NCBI GenBank assembly: GCA_948474755.1
Contig: CAOLHI010001475.1
Coordinates: 186,001 to 250,000 of the forward strand
Reading direction: 5' to 3'
Source: Ctenosaura bakeri
Taxonomy: Eukaryota; Chordata; Lepidosauria; Squamata; Iguanidae
DNA: 64,000 bases
Below the pieces are notes generated by a model. It saw only the letters and a list, made by a program, of their open reading frames with translations. It was not told where the DNA came from and ran no database searches. A program made the position numbers and the translations under genes. Of the stretch, positions 45,226 to 55,627 are shown piece by piece. Positions within the stretch are counted from its first letter, which is position 1; each line of letters starts with the position of its first letter.

Positions 45226-46705
45226 AATTAATTTGAATAATAAATAAATGAAAGAATAATAAATATTGGAAAAAATTCAGTAAGGGAAGATTTGAGTGAG
45301 GGTTAAAAGCATTTCTAAAGCTTTCAGTGTGCATGCCAGGGGAGTGGGGAGCACTTTGCAGAATTTTCTCTGCATACTTTTCTACTCCTTCCTTTTTTTC
45401 CCCTTTGAATATTCTCTGCCATTTTTGTGATGGCCAAAGCCCCTACTCCACACCTTGATAATGGTCCAGAATGATGCTAGAAACACTTTCATTATTTGCA
45501 TTGACAGCAAAAGATAAACTCAAAAGAGGAAAAAAAAATCTTCTGTGGAAAACTACATACATATCCTATGGTATGGTCTCTGTTAATGGTGATGCACATC
45601 AAATGAAAATTCTATCTAGAAGAACTTTAGTGAAATGATCTGATTCTTCCTCAGTTTTTCTGCTCCCAAAGCAGGTAGAGATTTTGAGGGGCTATCAGTG
45701 CACAGCTATAGCTATATTCAGCAATATCTGCTATATGTCTTCAGTATAAAAGTGGCAAGTTATAGAAATATGTAAACTAAGGCAAAAGAAATTGTGCCCT
45801 TTAAGGGAATAAACAACAATGCAAAAATGTGTTAGTATTCCAGCAGGATAACAAAACAGCTCTTGGATCAACACATGCCCAAAACTTATCTTAGCCAGAA
45901 CAATTATGAAGTGAAATTGTTAACATTTGATAGGCACTTATAATGCTTCAGTGTATTTTCTCTCAAGATATTTTGGGCAAAGCTGTGACCAATTGTGTCT
46001 CTCCACTGAAGAGGCCTAATAGTCTTAGAGGTCAGCACTATGATTTTTATTTAAGGGGTGCAGTGTATCTAGCTGTAAAACTGGAAGTTCTTTTGGGATG
46101 CATTATGTCTCTTTGTTCATATGTTTCCATGCAATTTGAACATGAACTCTGTTTTTAAGGCTTCACACATGAAAGGTTTTCATTCCTTTCAGCATCTGCA
46201 AAATACCAACTATATTATTTTTGGTAGTCTGTGTTTGAACTAAAGCTTGGAGAAACTTGCTTTCATCATCATTTCAATTTTATCAGGAGGAAATTTCAAT
46301 CATCCATTTGGATTTTCCTACGTTTCTTTGTTTCTTTCATATAATTGTGTGTGTGTGTGTGTGTCCATGTCCCTTTGATTTCAACATTTTTTCTAATGAA
46401 TGTCAATGTTGCATTGCCTTATCATGCTTTCTTTAAGTTCCTGCAGATTTGTCTCTCTGAACTTGCAAGAACTAATGTCAGTTCATATTCCCAAGACAGC
46501 CTGGAACTAAAAATTAAATGGGCATATACAGAGCTGAAAACTCCAATAATTTTGGCTTTTTTCTTTAAAGACACTGCCCTGATTTTGCACTTTTCAAGGC
46601 ACACCAAAACAAGCTATTTCCATCTAGGTCTTTGGAATGTTTCATTAGGGTGCAATTTTTAAACTGGAACTGGAATATTAAAATAACACAAATCTGTAGA
46701 TATTG
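45226..46705. other. unique sequence, no gene seen
   Basis: (GT)n at 46346-46363. The 105-codon frame at 46345-46662 starts in that tract and has no domain. Confidence 0.4.
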
Positions 46706-46795
46706 TTAGACTGTCACTCCCAGAATTCCTCACCATTGCCTATGCTGTGCTGCTGTGATTTGCAGACCTGCAACACCAGGAGGGCTGCATGACTC
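46706..46795. mobile_element. fragment of short palindromic repeat (as 34232-34372)
   Basis: It reads GTCACTCCCAGAATTCCTCACC, then TGATTTGCAGACCTGCAACA and CCAGGAGGGCTGCATG, the usual order of the ACTCCCAGAATTC...CAGCAACACCAGGAGGGC reptile repeat. Confidence 0.45.
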
Positions 46796-47108
46796 CTATC
46801 CTTGTCTTATGTGCTGAATAGTGATAGTTGTGCCAAATTACATGACAGTTCAGGGATGGATGTTCTAAAAACACACATGAAGCTGTACCTGAGCTTTCTT
46901 GAAAATTGAAACAGTTCACAGGACAGGGATATTTAACTCTAACCTGCCACTGTTTTCATCAACCAAACTATGGCCCTGCTATCTGGAGGACTGTCGGAGT
47001 GAAGTCCAAAAGGTACTCCAAAAAAGTAACTTTTCCTAGAAGTTCCACATGCTGTTGTTTGCACCATAAGAAAAAAATGCAGACATGTTATATCACACGT
47101 GCTCTTTC

Positions 47109-47148
47109 CTATACACTCAGCACATGCTTTCCTGTGCTGAGTGTATAG
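47109..47148. other. perfect 16-bp hairpin, 8-base loop
   Basis: CTATACACTCAGCACA (47109-47124) is the exact reverse complement of TGTGCTGAGTGTATAG (47133-47148). The loop is TGCTTTCC. It lies just upstream of a SINE at 47173. Confidence 0.95.
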
Positions 47149-47172
47149 AAAATGGGGGAGTATAAAGATTTG

Positions 47173-47305
47173 GAGAGAGGCAGAGTGGTGTAGTGGTTTA
47201 AGCACTGACTACAATCCTGGAGACCAGGATTTGATTTCTCTGTTGGCCATGGAAACCCACTAGGTGATCTTGGATGCATCACACACTATCAGCCCCAGAA
47301 AATAT
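47173..47305 (+). mobile_element. tRNA-derived SINE, 5' part
   Basis: The head GAGAGAGGCAGAGTGGTGTA, then GTGGTTTAAGCACTGAC, carries a degraded A-box. GACCAGGATTTGATTTC is the B-box region. The core CATGGAAACCCACTAGGTGA, then CTTGGATGCATCACACAC, follows. The 3' tail is missing; the sequence diverges after CAGCCCCAGAAAA. This is the best-preserved head of the family in the window. Confidence 0.8.
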
Positions 47306-47345
47306 GGAGTTTATTTGTTGATATCCCAAAGTTTTCTCATACAGA

Positions 47346-47547
47346 GGCCATTTCCACAGGATACAGTTATAGTGCTATTATTCCACTTTCAACATCCTGT
47401 GGAATTCTGGAGTTTGTAGTTTACTGAGGCCAAAGAGCTCTCTGCCTGAGAATGCTAAATGCCCCTCCCTAAACTGCAAACCTCAGAATTCCACAGGATG
47501 TTGAAAGTGGAATAATGGCATTATAACAGTGTAGTGCGGAAATGACC
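47346..47547. mobile_element. MITE family A, full-length, inverted relative to the other copies
   Basis: It runs from GGCCATTTCCACAGGATAC to GTAGTGCGGAAATGACC. The centre reads GAGGCCAAAGAGCTCTCTGC then CTGAGAATGC, the reverse complement of the centre in the 11831, 16194 and 55426 copies, so this copy lies the other way round. Confidence 0.92.
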
Positions 47548-47548
47548 T

Positions 47549-47760
47549 GAGTTGCAAGAGTCTGCATGGAGACCATGGTGTGAATCCCTGCTTGGCCATA
47601 GAAATCCACTGGGTGACCGTAGGAAAGTTGCACTCTCTCAGCCTCAGAGGGAGTCAAAGACGAATCCTCTCTATGCAAATCCTGCCAAGAAAACCCCATG
47701 ATAGGTTTGCCTCAGGGTTGCCATAAGTTGGAAATGACTTGAAGACACACATCAACAATA
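47549..47760 (+). mobile_element. tRNA-derived SINE, second copy
   Basis: It starts in the tRNA-like part (GTTGCAAGAGTCTGCATGG, then CATGGTGTGAATCCC), passes through the core ATCCACTGGGTGACC, and ends AAGAAAACCCCATGATAGG, then TTGCCATAAGTTGGAAATGA and CTTGAAGACACACATCAACAA. It carries its own core, so it is a separate copy from 47173-47305. Confidence 0.85.
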
Positions 47761-50420
47761 GAGTAGGAAAATGTTGTGAAGAAAGAAGGGCTGCCACTTT
47801 AACAACCAATTATGCACCTTGCCCTGGTAGTTGCATTCTGAAATAAAAAGAGGTAAAGGATCAGTCACTGATCTCCCAACCTGAAACATACTTTGGCCCT
47901 AATAGAGATTTCTTACAGTTCTTTAAATTCCCAACTGCTAGTGGCTGTCACTTCTAAAATGTACTCTGAAATATTTTAGGAAGATAGGCCAATGATCTAG
48001 CAAAATATTCCCCTGTAGTGCATCTTTCATTTTTCCCTCCACTAAACTTGGACAGAAAAAAAATTCTAAGAAGACTGTGCCCTCATGGCATTGCATCAGC
48101 TCTACCAATATTTAGAATTTTATAAGAAATCAATGCTTCTTGTCTATCTCATTTAGCGGAAAGCATCTAAAAAGACATTAGGACTCTAAAGCAACCACAA
48201 GTGCTTCAGCTTTAAAATGAGCTTCAGAATTAAAGTTAATTTGACATCTATATTTTATATGAGTTAGCAATATACTATTTCAAACATGATGGGGGGGGGT
48301 TGGGCAGGAAAGTCTGGAGAAGAAATTAATTTTGTTCAAGTTTAATATGAATTGGTCTACTTTGCAATCCCTAAACTAATATACTAATATACAAACTGGG
48401 TATACATTTATCTTTTGGTCTTTTAATTTCTCCACATTTTGCAATACTGTTTCCCAATGAAATCGTGCATACAAAATATCAGTGTGTTAGTTATGTACCT
48501 GAATGTATACTTGTTTGTGTGCATTTCTTCTGATACATGCATTAGGAAAAAGTGCAGAAAAATATGAATATACATTACAAAAACAAATTGAAAAATATAT
48601 ATGTTGGGAGAAATTTATACAAAATGCATACACTGGCAGAATCATATGCCATAAAATTTGAGTTTCCATGTAGACTTTTATTTTTCTCTCCTTTTTTCAA
48701 ATTTGCAAGCTGATGTGGAAGTAGGGGAGAATGAATTACAAAATTCTTAAAAAAAAGGTTGGGAGTTTTAGAAATGGGAACAGTGAAAATAGACAGGTCT
48801 ACTCATTGCAAGTTTGAAGTGATATTTGACTTCCCTGTCTTCTGAATTTGACAAACAGGATCTCTTTCCTACACCCATAGAAACTAACAGACCAATGGTC
48901 AAAAAGGATACCCTCATTGTTTTTAGTTTTTAATGTTTAGTTTTAGTTTTTAGTGTTTAATGGTTTAATGTTTTAGGTTACCTCTGTGGCTTTTAGTTAG
49001 GGCTAAATTTTACTTTACTGATTTTACTTCTCTTATATGAACTAATGGAGTCATTAGAAATGTCTCCATTAATTGGAGACTGGCTCATAAAAAATCAGTC
49101 AAGTTCTTATCATTTCTCCTCAAAGATTGTGAGTAACATCCATATTAATTTGAGAGGGTCTTCAGGAAATCTGTCAATGTCTAGTTCTAAACACAACAGA
49201 AATGGACATTTTAACTGGACATTTAAGAACAAAGGAGAGCATATATATATATATATACAAATTAATAAATCATATTATTAGTATGTAAACCACACCACCA
49301 CAACTACTTCCTCCATTGCTCAAGTAGCATAAAAAAACAACAACAAATATGGGCAAAGCAAATGAGAAAGTTCTTTTCTTGTCAGAAAATATCCCTGAGT
49401 TCCCAGAAAGCACTGGAAGAATCCATGGAGAAAACAATGTCCAGGTCATCATAGTAATGACATGTATGGGCTGGCCCAAGGATAGAATCATCTAAGAAGT
49501 GGGAGAAGAGTTCAAAAAGAACAACATCCCTAGCCAGATGTTTTCCCACTGGTCGATTCTGAGAAAACATGTTGTTTCTGTGCTTAATTATTTTATTTAG
49601 CCTCAGGATAAAAATTCCTACAGTTGCCATGAAAACAAACATAATAATAAAAGTATGCCAAGTTCTGCCAATTGGTAATCTGTGCTGCTGAACTTGGCCA
49701 CCAATTTATTTGGAGAGTAAGGCTATAAGTGTATAATAAGCATGAACGTCATATATTCTTTGGAAGACAAAGGGCAGCATGCTTCTACATACTTGTTGCC
49801 AGGAAACAACAGACATCCATTTTCATAAAGAGGATGTGGAACTAGGTAGATCTTTCACCTCTTCTAGCAGGGTTCTTCTTTTATTTTTATTGGGCCAACC
49901 ATCTGGTTTTTCCATGCAAATACCACAGTATCATCAATAAGTGTCTTCCCAGGGGCACTTTTTGCCTTATTTGTTGTTCCAAAGCATGTGTGAGTTGTCT
50001 TGCCAGCAGGCACCCGCCCAAGCTATGACCACAGTTTGTAAAGGTTAGGATAAAATACTGTGTGTGCTGGTGGTGGGGAATAGAAGACTTCAAACCACCT
50101 AATTATTTTGTCTAAGCTCTAAAACTGGAGATCTTCCTGTGGATTCCTCTGCTTCTGCTAAGATTGATGATATTCTCCCTCCTAGAGCCCAGTCCCACCT
50201 AAATTCTCCTCTATCTGAACATCTGTTGCCCCTCCTGATCTTCTCAGCCTCAATCAAGAACCCAATGAATGTGGAGAAATTGGAAAGATTTTCTGTGCAC
50301 TCCTGTCTCCTAGCTCACAACAGCTCAAAAGAACCAAGATGTACCAGTTCTCCTCACTAGTCTAGAACAAAATAAGCATAATTTTATAACTTTTTCAGAC
50401 CACTATTTGAGAAACCACTG
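47761..50420. other. unique sequence, no gene seen
   Basis: 2.7 kb. A G10 run lies near 48290-48299. A TTTTTAGTTTTTAATGTTTAG low-complexity stretch (48917-48976) may be an old LINE tail. (AT)n at 49236-49257. No exon is recognised. Confidence 0.4.
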
Positions 50421-50643
50421 AGATCTCTTTCACATTACACAGTTATTTCACTATGATTCCACTTTAACTGCCAGTACTGCCTCCTATAGAATTCTGGGTT
50501 TGTAATTTTGGTGAGGGACTAGAACTCTTTGGCTCAAAATTCTAAACCCTCTTAAATAAGTGACAAATCCCAAGATACCATAGATTTTTGACAAAGCTGT
50601 TATGGGGGATCATAGTGCTATCAGTGCGTAATGTGAAAGGGCT
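50421..50643. mobile_element. MITE, family B-like
   Basis: The left end CTCTTTCACATTACACAG matches the reverse complement of the right end, CCCTTTCACATTACGCAC. The inner phrases ATGATTCCACTTTAACTGCC and GAATTCTGGGTTTGTAATTT are mirrored by GTGACAAATCCCAAGATACC and GGGGGATCATAGTGC. It is related to 4700-4903 in internal layout but has different terminal sequence. Confidence 0.8.
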
Positions 50644-50939
50644 ATCTGTATGAGAAAGCATAGGGCTTGCAGAAAACAGAGAAACTGATTCCAGCTTTTA
50701 TGCTAGATGTCACCCCCACCCCCAGGACTGGCAAGAGTATGCTATAACTGGGTCTTAGATTTTGTACTGAAAAAAATCTTACATTTATTACAGTGTGGGT
50801 CTGTTCATATCCTGCTTATGAGCTAACCCTCATCATGCCATCCATTAAGCAATCAGTACAGTCAAGCACTACTTTGGGATGCAGTTGTGGTGTTCTGAGA
50901 AACTAGAGGCAATGGACAGGGCAAGAAAATACAGTCTTG
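50644..50939. other. unique sequence
   Basis: Nothing recognised. Confidence 0.35.
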
Positions 50940-50998
50940 AGACCTAGTTTGGGAAAAAGGTGGTATATAAAATCAGTCAATCAATCAGTCAATCATAT
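50940..50998 (+). mobile_element. LINE 3' tip, sense, with (CAAT)-like tail
   Basis: TGGGAAAAAGGTGGTATATA, then AAATCAGTCAATCAATCAG. The AAGGCGGTATATAAA type of phrase followed by a short tandem tail is a common LINE end in reptiles. Confidence 0.45.
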
Positions 50999-51789
50999 GG
51001 CTAGAATACTAATAGGGAAAGATTTGCAGAGAATTTGAAAGATTCCTAACCACAGTTCTGTCAAGTCCACTCAATTACAGTGATGTTGGTAAGGAAACAG
51101 TTCTTTTCTGACTCTACTGCATGCCCACTGCAGCATCCAATGGAGTTTTTCTGGATGGTTTATGACCTTCTACAGTCTAGCCCATGTGGTGAACCTGCTG
51201 GTAAAGGTATGCAAAGATAAAGTCACTCACATTCACAATGACTTGGCTGTATCAGTTGGATCAAATCATTCTACAGCAGTGTGCTAAGTTCTGGCTGGTC
51301 CTCTGTTATTTGATGAATTTCTTCAGTTCATGAGATCTGTAGTGGAGGGCAAGATTGCTGGAAAGGTGTAGCTTGTTTCACATAATAATGTATACCCAAC
51401 CATCCTGAACTGGCTGGGGAAGGTTAAATTATCTTGCAATTTACTCAAACTTTTTGGGTGCCACTTTAATCCTATTGTCTACTTGGAGCTGTTAAGATTT
51501 TTGTGTCTCTGGTTTATATTTATTACAATTATTTTATATGGAGAACCTACCTATTAAATACTTGTAAATAAACCAAATTTGGCGTTGACTAATTTTCCAA
51601 AGTTGCCTCATCCAAAAGAAATAAAACCTAATTGCTCTGGAACTTCTCAACACTCTGGAAAAATTGTAAACACATACGACCCTCCCCACAGAGGCATGAT
51701 TGGCTCTAACACTTGTGTCATTCCAGTACCAAGTAAAAACATGGCTTTCAATTTAAAGCCTTTGGATCCTTATTGCTTTTATTCCATCT
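50999..51789. other. possible decayed LINE body, not assignable
   Basis: No clear domain. It precedes a LINE 3' end on the same strand, so part of it may belong to the same element. Confidence 0.25.
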
Positions 51790-51998
51790 GGACATGCATT
51801 ATGGCTTACATTGTTTTAGATTGCTTTAGCTGGTTTTAAACTGGCATATTTCAAGTGTTAAATATTCTTATATGTTTTTGGTCTTCTAAAAGTATTCTTA
51901 TTGTTTACAGGTTTTCTAAACTGGTTTTAATAGATGCCACCCTGTGATCCTTAGATCTGATGTGGGATATAAATATTTTGATTAAATAAATAAATACA
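51790..51998 (+). mobile_element. LINE 3' end, sense, with (AAAT)n tail
   Basis: TTTTAGATTGCTTTAGCTGG and repeated TTTTAAACTGG phrases, then GATGCCACCCTGTGATCC, then GTGGGATATAAATATTTTGA and AATAAATAAATAC. This has the form of an L2/CR1-like LINE terminus (xGCCACCxTGxGATCC...GGGTATAAATA then tandem tail). Confidence 0.5.
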
Positions 51999-53080
51999 TA
52001 ACAATATAACCTGCAATCAGTGGACCATACTTCCTAGATTTGTTGTGTTTTTCCCCTGTTATGACTCACTACTCTATCCTGCTCCTGTATTCGAGAGAAG
52101 CAAGGGCAGAGTGGGAGATCACACACAAGATGGGCAACTGTCTTGAGCTTTCTGGGTGGTCACGTGGCAGTTTACACAGCTTTTTTCACTCATAACGGGC
52201 ATACAGGTTCTTTTATCCAAAAGAAACCTGATAAGATAACGTATCATTACAACTGTGCCCTTACAAATTAATTTATCAGTAATGTATTTAATCCACCCTA
52301 TAGAATAAAGTAATATAAAGTAGAATACAAATCCACAAGCATGAAACATTTCTCAATAGATTTTTTTTAAAAAAATGTTTGCCGGAGGAATTTTTCTGCT
52401 TCCTTAAGGCACGAACTGCCAACCTGTTCAGCACTGTAGCTAAGGGAGGAATATGAGTTATTGCAAAGTGATCCTTTAAGCTTTAAGCTGAGCTGCAGCT
52501 ATTGTGAAGACAATAGAGCATGCACTCCTTTATGGAGCTAAAGAATCCAGCCAATGAAAAGAATGAACATTACATTAATATTAACAAAGATAATAAACAA
52601 TAGGATGAGGAAAGATTGCGCTGGATTACTTATACTGAAAGAGGTTAGTGGTGCTGTCAATGGACTCCAGAAAGGATAATACTCTTTGTCAAGGGAGGGC
52701 AACAATAAAGGGGGAAAAAAGTTGCATGAATGGTACCAGTGAGGAAACTCAGTCTTTCCTCCAAGCAGCAAGCTAAGCAATTTAAAGAGGAAAAGAGTAG
52801 TCTTTATATATGTATTTTTCAAAGTGAGCAGACAACTGACTTAAATCTTTCTAAAATTAATATGGCTACGACAACATTAACTCATAGCGGGGGCAATAAT
52901 TTTCTTCAGAAAATGCTGCAATTAATGTGGAAGCATGGAAATTTAGTTAAGACACCTGTGAAAAGTAGTAGGTTATGTACACGTGTATACACGCAAAGAG
53001 ATTGAAAAGTTAATTTTGTGGGTTACAACTCCCAGAAATCACCTGGCAGTAGGGGCATGGGCCATGTCAGCTGGTTCTGA
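51999..53080. other. unique sequence, no gene seen
   Basis: No exon or repeat recognised, apart from GTTACAACTCCCAGAAATC (about 53021-53040), a ZNF143-like phrase of the kind found in reptile MITEs. Confidence 0.4.
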
Positions 53081-53175
53081 AGCCATTTCCGCACTAGACA
53101 GCAAACCTCAGGATTCCATAGGATGTTGAAAGTGGAATAATAGCACTATAACAGTCTAGTGTGGAAATGGTCTGA
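53081..53175. mobile_element. MITE family A, internally deleted
   Basis: Only about 19 bases of the left end (AGCCATTTCCGCACTAGAC) remain. They are joined directly to the right half (AGCAAACCTCAGGATTCC through GTCTAGTGTGGAAATGG). Both termini survive, so this could still be a recognisable substrate in principle. Confidence 0.85.
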
Positions 53176-53389
53176 GATATAAAGCCTCAAAAAGAATGTT
53201 TTGCAAATGCTGCACTCATGGCACGCACACATACAGCATCCTTTCCCCCACCCCTCTACTTTTTCCATATAGCTTCTGCTACATATATATGGTTTCAATT
53301 TCAATTTCTCTCTTTTCATACTTAACAATATATGAACCTTTCCCATGTAAAATAATAGAAAATTGATGTTAGCATGTTACATTCACGCA

Positions 53390-53685
53390 CGCAAGCTATT
53401 TTTTTTTTAATCTTAAGCAATGCTGGAAAGGGTGAAATAACAACTGTTGCATCAGCACAAAATCCATGCAATATTTGACAGATATAAACAATTATTTTTA
53501 ATTGTCATATCTCTAATACCATGTCAAGGATCATTGTTTGACCTAATTCTTGCTCCCCCTTACACATTGCTGGAAGATCTCCTCTGTGTTGCCTTGGAAG
53601 CACTTCAGAACTAGGACAGTTATGAGGTCCCAATAGGTCCCACTGCCTGTTACAGTTGCCCTGGCCATGTCAACTTATTCTTGCA
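53390..53685. repeat. unclassified interspersed repeat, copy 1
   Basis: It aligns in order with 58395-58738. Shared phrases include a T-rich stretch followed by ATCTTAAG/TCTTAGG, AACAACTGTTGCAT / AACAATTGTTGCAT, GATATAAACAATTATTTTTA / GATACAGATAATTATTTTTG, TCTCTAATACCATGTCAAGG / TCTCTAACACCACATCAAGG, and GGTCCCAATAGGTCCCACTG / GGTCCCAGCAGGTCCTACTG. I cannot name the family. Confidence 0.6.
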
Positions 53686-54244
53686 GTTGTAGTTTTGTTT
53701 TGTTTTTTAAAGGCATGTTTCCCAAATTCTGTGGAGACAGCACAGGCACATACAAAACTTTCTTTTTGTTCCTCCTTCTGTATATTCCCTTGTCTAAGTA
53801 ATTCCTGCTAATTTCTCTCTTTCATATGGAATAACTTTTATTGGACATAACGAGAATTACCTCTCAATAAACTGGAAAGGATCACAGTGTTACTATTCAG
53901 TTCTGTGATGCCTATTCAGAAGTAAGTCCCTTGGGTCATAGAACATCATTCTTAGCACTTCTTACATTCAGATGGCCTATACTTGCTTATCAACTACGAA
54001 TTCATGTGATAATTACTTCTGCACAGATCTTGGAAGTGCTACATTGCAAGTAATGAAATCACCTATGATGCAGTACGTGTGGGAGCAAAAAGTAGGCAAA
54101 AGCATTCCTTTCTGCTTCTATAACTTGATGTTCCTCCCATCTTCCCAGATGTTCCGTCCCTCCACATTGAGAATGGGGTCTCTTCATTTACACCTTGCAG
54201 TACCTGAACTGAAGAATTACTTTGTAATTGTAAGCTAAATTTCA
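53686..54244. other. unique sequence, no gene seen
   Basis: Nothing recognised. The 88-codon frame at 53972-54238 has no domain. Confidence 0.4.
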
Positions 54245-54352
54245 GAGAGAGGAACTAGCAAAACTACCTCTGACTAGTCCTTGCCTATGAAATTCATGTG
54301 GTCTCCATAAGTTGACAGGTGACTTGAAGGTGCACACACACACACACACACA
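54245..54352 (+). mobile_element. SINE 3' fragment ending in (CA)n
   Basis: AAAACTACCTCTGACTAGTCC, then TCCATAAGTTGACAGGTGAC and TTGAAGGTGCACACAC match the 3' body of the tRNA-derived SINE (CAAACCTCCTCTGAACAAATC...CCATAAGTTGGAAxxGACTTGAAGGCACAC). The tail has expanded as CA rather than CAA. Confidence 0.6.
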
Positions 54353-54748
54353 AATGTTCTGAAATTTCTTTCTTGCCATGTATCTTTTATTGCACCATTC
54401 CAAGTCTCTCTCAGAAGTGCTAATGACATTATTCCCCCTAGAATGCTTAGGACTACAGTTCAAGAACACTCTTGAACTACAGTTCTACAGCACATCTTGT
54501 GCAGTTCAGAGTACTCTTGCACTTAGCCGTCAGTGCCTTAGAGACCATGACATGCTCAATACTTCTGGGAGGCTTCCTGAATAATAATAATATTAGACTT
54601 ACAGAGATGCTGCTTGGGTCATTCACCTCAGATTTTGTATTAAGAGAAAATAAACAAACAGTAACAAGATAATCACTTTGAACAGATATAGGTTGGTGGT
54701 GTCTGATACAAGACACAGATACAGGTTTCAAGAAGAAAGCCTCTAGGG

Positions 54749-55130
54749 CAGAGCTTTCCAAACTTTTCATGTTGGTCACACACTTTTTCGACATGCATCA
54801 TTTCATGACACAGTAATTCAGTTTTACTAGCAAACCGGAGATATCCAGAGGTGTATCTAGAGTGGGGAAAGGTAGTCCCCATCCTGATCCTGGCCTGCTG
54901 CCATTGCCCTCACCAGTAAAGGCCTCAATGAGAGTGACTGCAGGGGGAAAGGCAGCCCCCTTCCACCAAGTCCTTGACCGCTGCTGTCACTCTTGCCAGG
55001 GAAAGGCCCCAGTGACAGCAATGGCAGTGGGCCAGGCTCAGGTGGGGGGAGGGTCTTTCTCAGCCAGGGAGGTGACATACACTACAGGCGACACACTAAT
55101 ATGTTGTGATACACCATTTGGAAAGCCCTG
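54749..55130. mobile_element. hAT MITE with 8-bp target duplication
   Basis: The left end CAGAGCTTTCCAAAC and the reverse complement of the right end, CAGGGCTTTCCAAAT, match at 13 of 15 positions. The flanks are CTCTAGGG (54741-54748) and CTCTATGG (55131-55138), identical at 7 of 8, the target size of hAT transposons. Inner phrases CATGACACAGTAATTCAGTT and GGCGACACACTAATATGTTG are known from Charlie-type repeats. There is no transposase. The 111-codon (+) and 73-codon (-) frames are incidental. Confidence 0.85.
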
Positions 55131-55138
55131 CTCTATGG

Positions 55139-55425
55139 AGCTTTCTAAGCCAGGGGGCAAGGGGAATGCAGCACTGATAAAAGTTAACCATGCATAAAAC
55201 ATTGAACTATATACAACTGGCCCTTTCCAAATAACATAGCATGTAGCACATGACTAAACAACCTTTTAAGGCAATGTTCCAAAGCTCTCCTTCTGAGGAC
55301 CTATGAATGTAATTTCTCTTTTAGTTTTTCAACTTTGAATGATCTTTTTCAACTTTCACTGAAAAGCTCTAGTACTAGAATTCCATATTCCACTTCAGAG
55401 CATTATGGTGTCACCCAAAGTCTCA
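55139..55425. other. unique sequence
   Basis: Nothing recognised. Confidence 0.35.
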
Positions 55426-55627
55426 GGCCATTTCTGTACTACACTGTTATAATGCTATTATTCCACTTTGAACATCCTATGGAATCCTGGGATTTGCAGT
55501 TTAGGGAAGGGCCTTTAGAATGCTCAGCCAGTGAGCTCTTTGGCCTCAGTGAACTACAAACCCCAGAATTCCATAGGATATTGAAAGTGAAATATTAGCA
55601 TTATAACAGTGTAGTACAGAAATGACT
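55426..55627. mobile_element. MITE family A, full-length copy
   Basis: It runs from GGCCATTTCTGTACTACAC to GTAGTACAGAAATGACT. The right half holds ACTACAAACCCCAGAATTCC (55553-55572). Well preserved, in the same orientation as 11831 and 16194. Confidence 0.92.

Noticed and set aside
47173..47240. A functional tRNA gene at the SINE head
   Set aside because: Only degraded A- and B-box-like phrases are present; no cloverleaf can be closed, and it continues directly into the SINE body.
47173..47760. A single SINE split by the family A MITE at 47346-47547
   Set aside because: Both SINE pieces contain the same core region (CATxGAAAxCCACTxGGTGA), so they are two truncated copies, not two halves of one.
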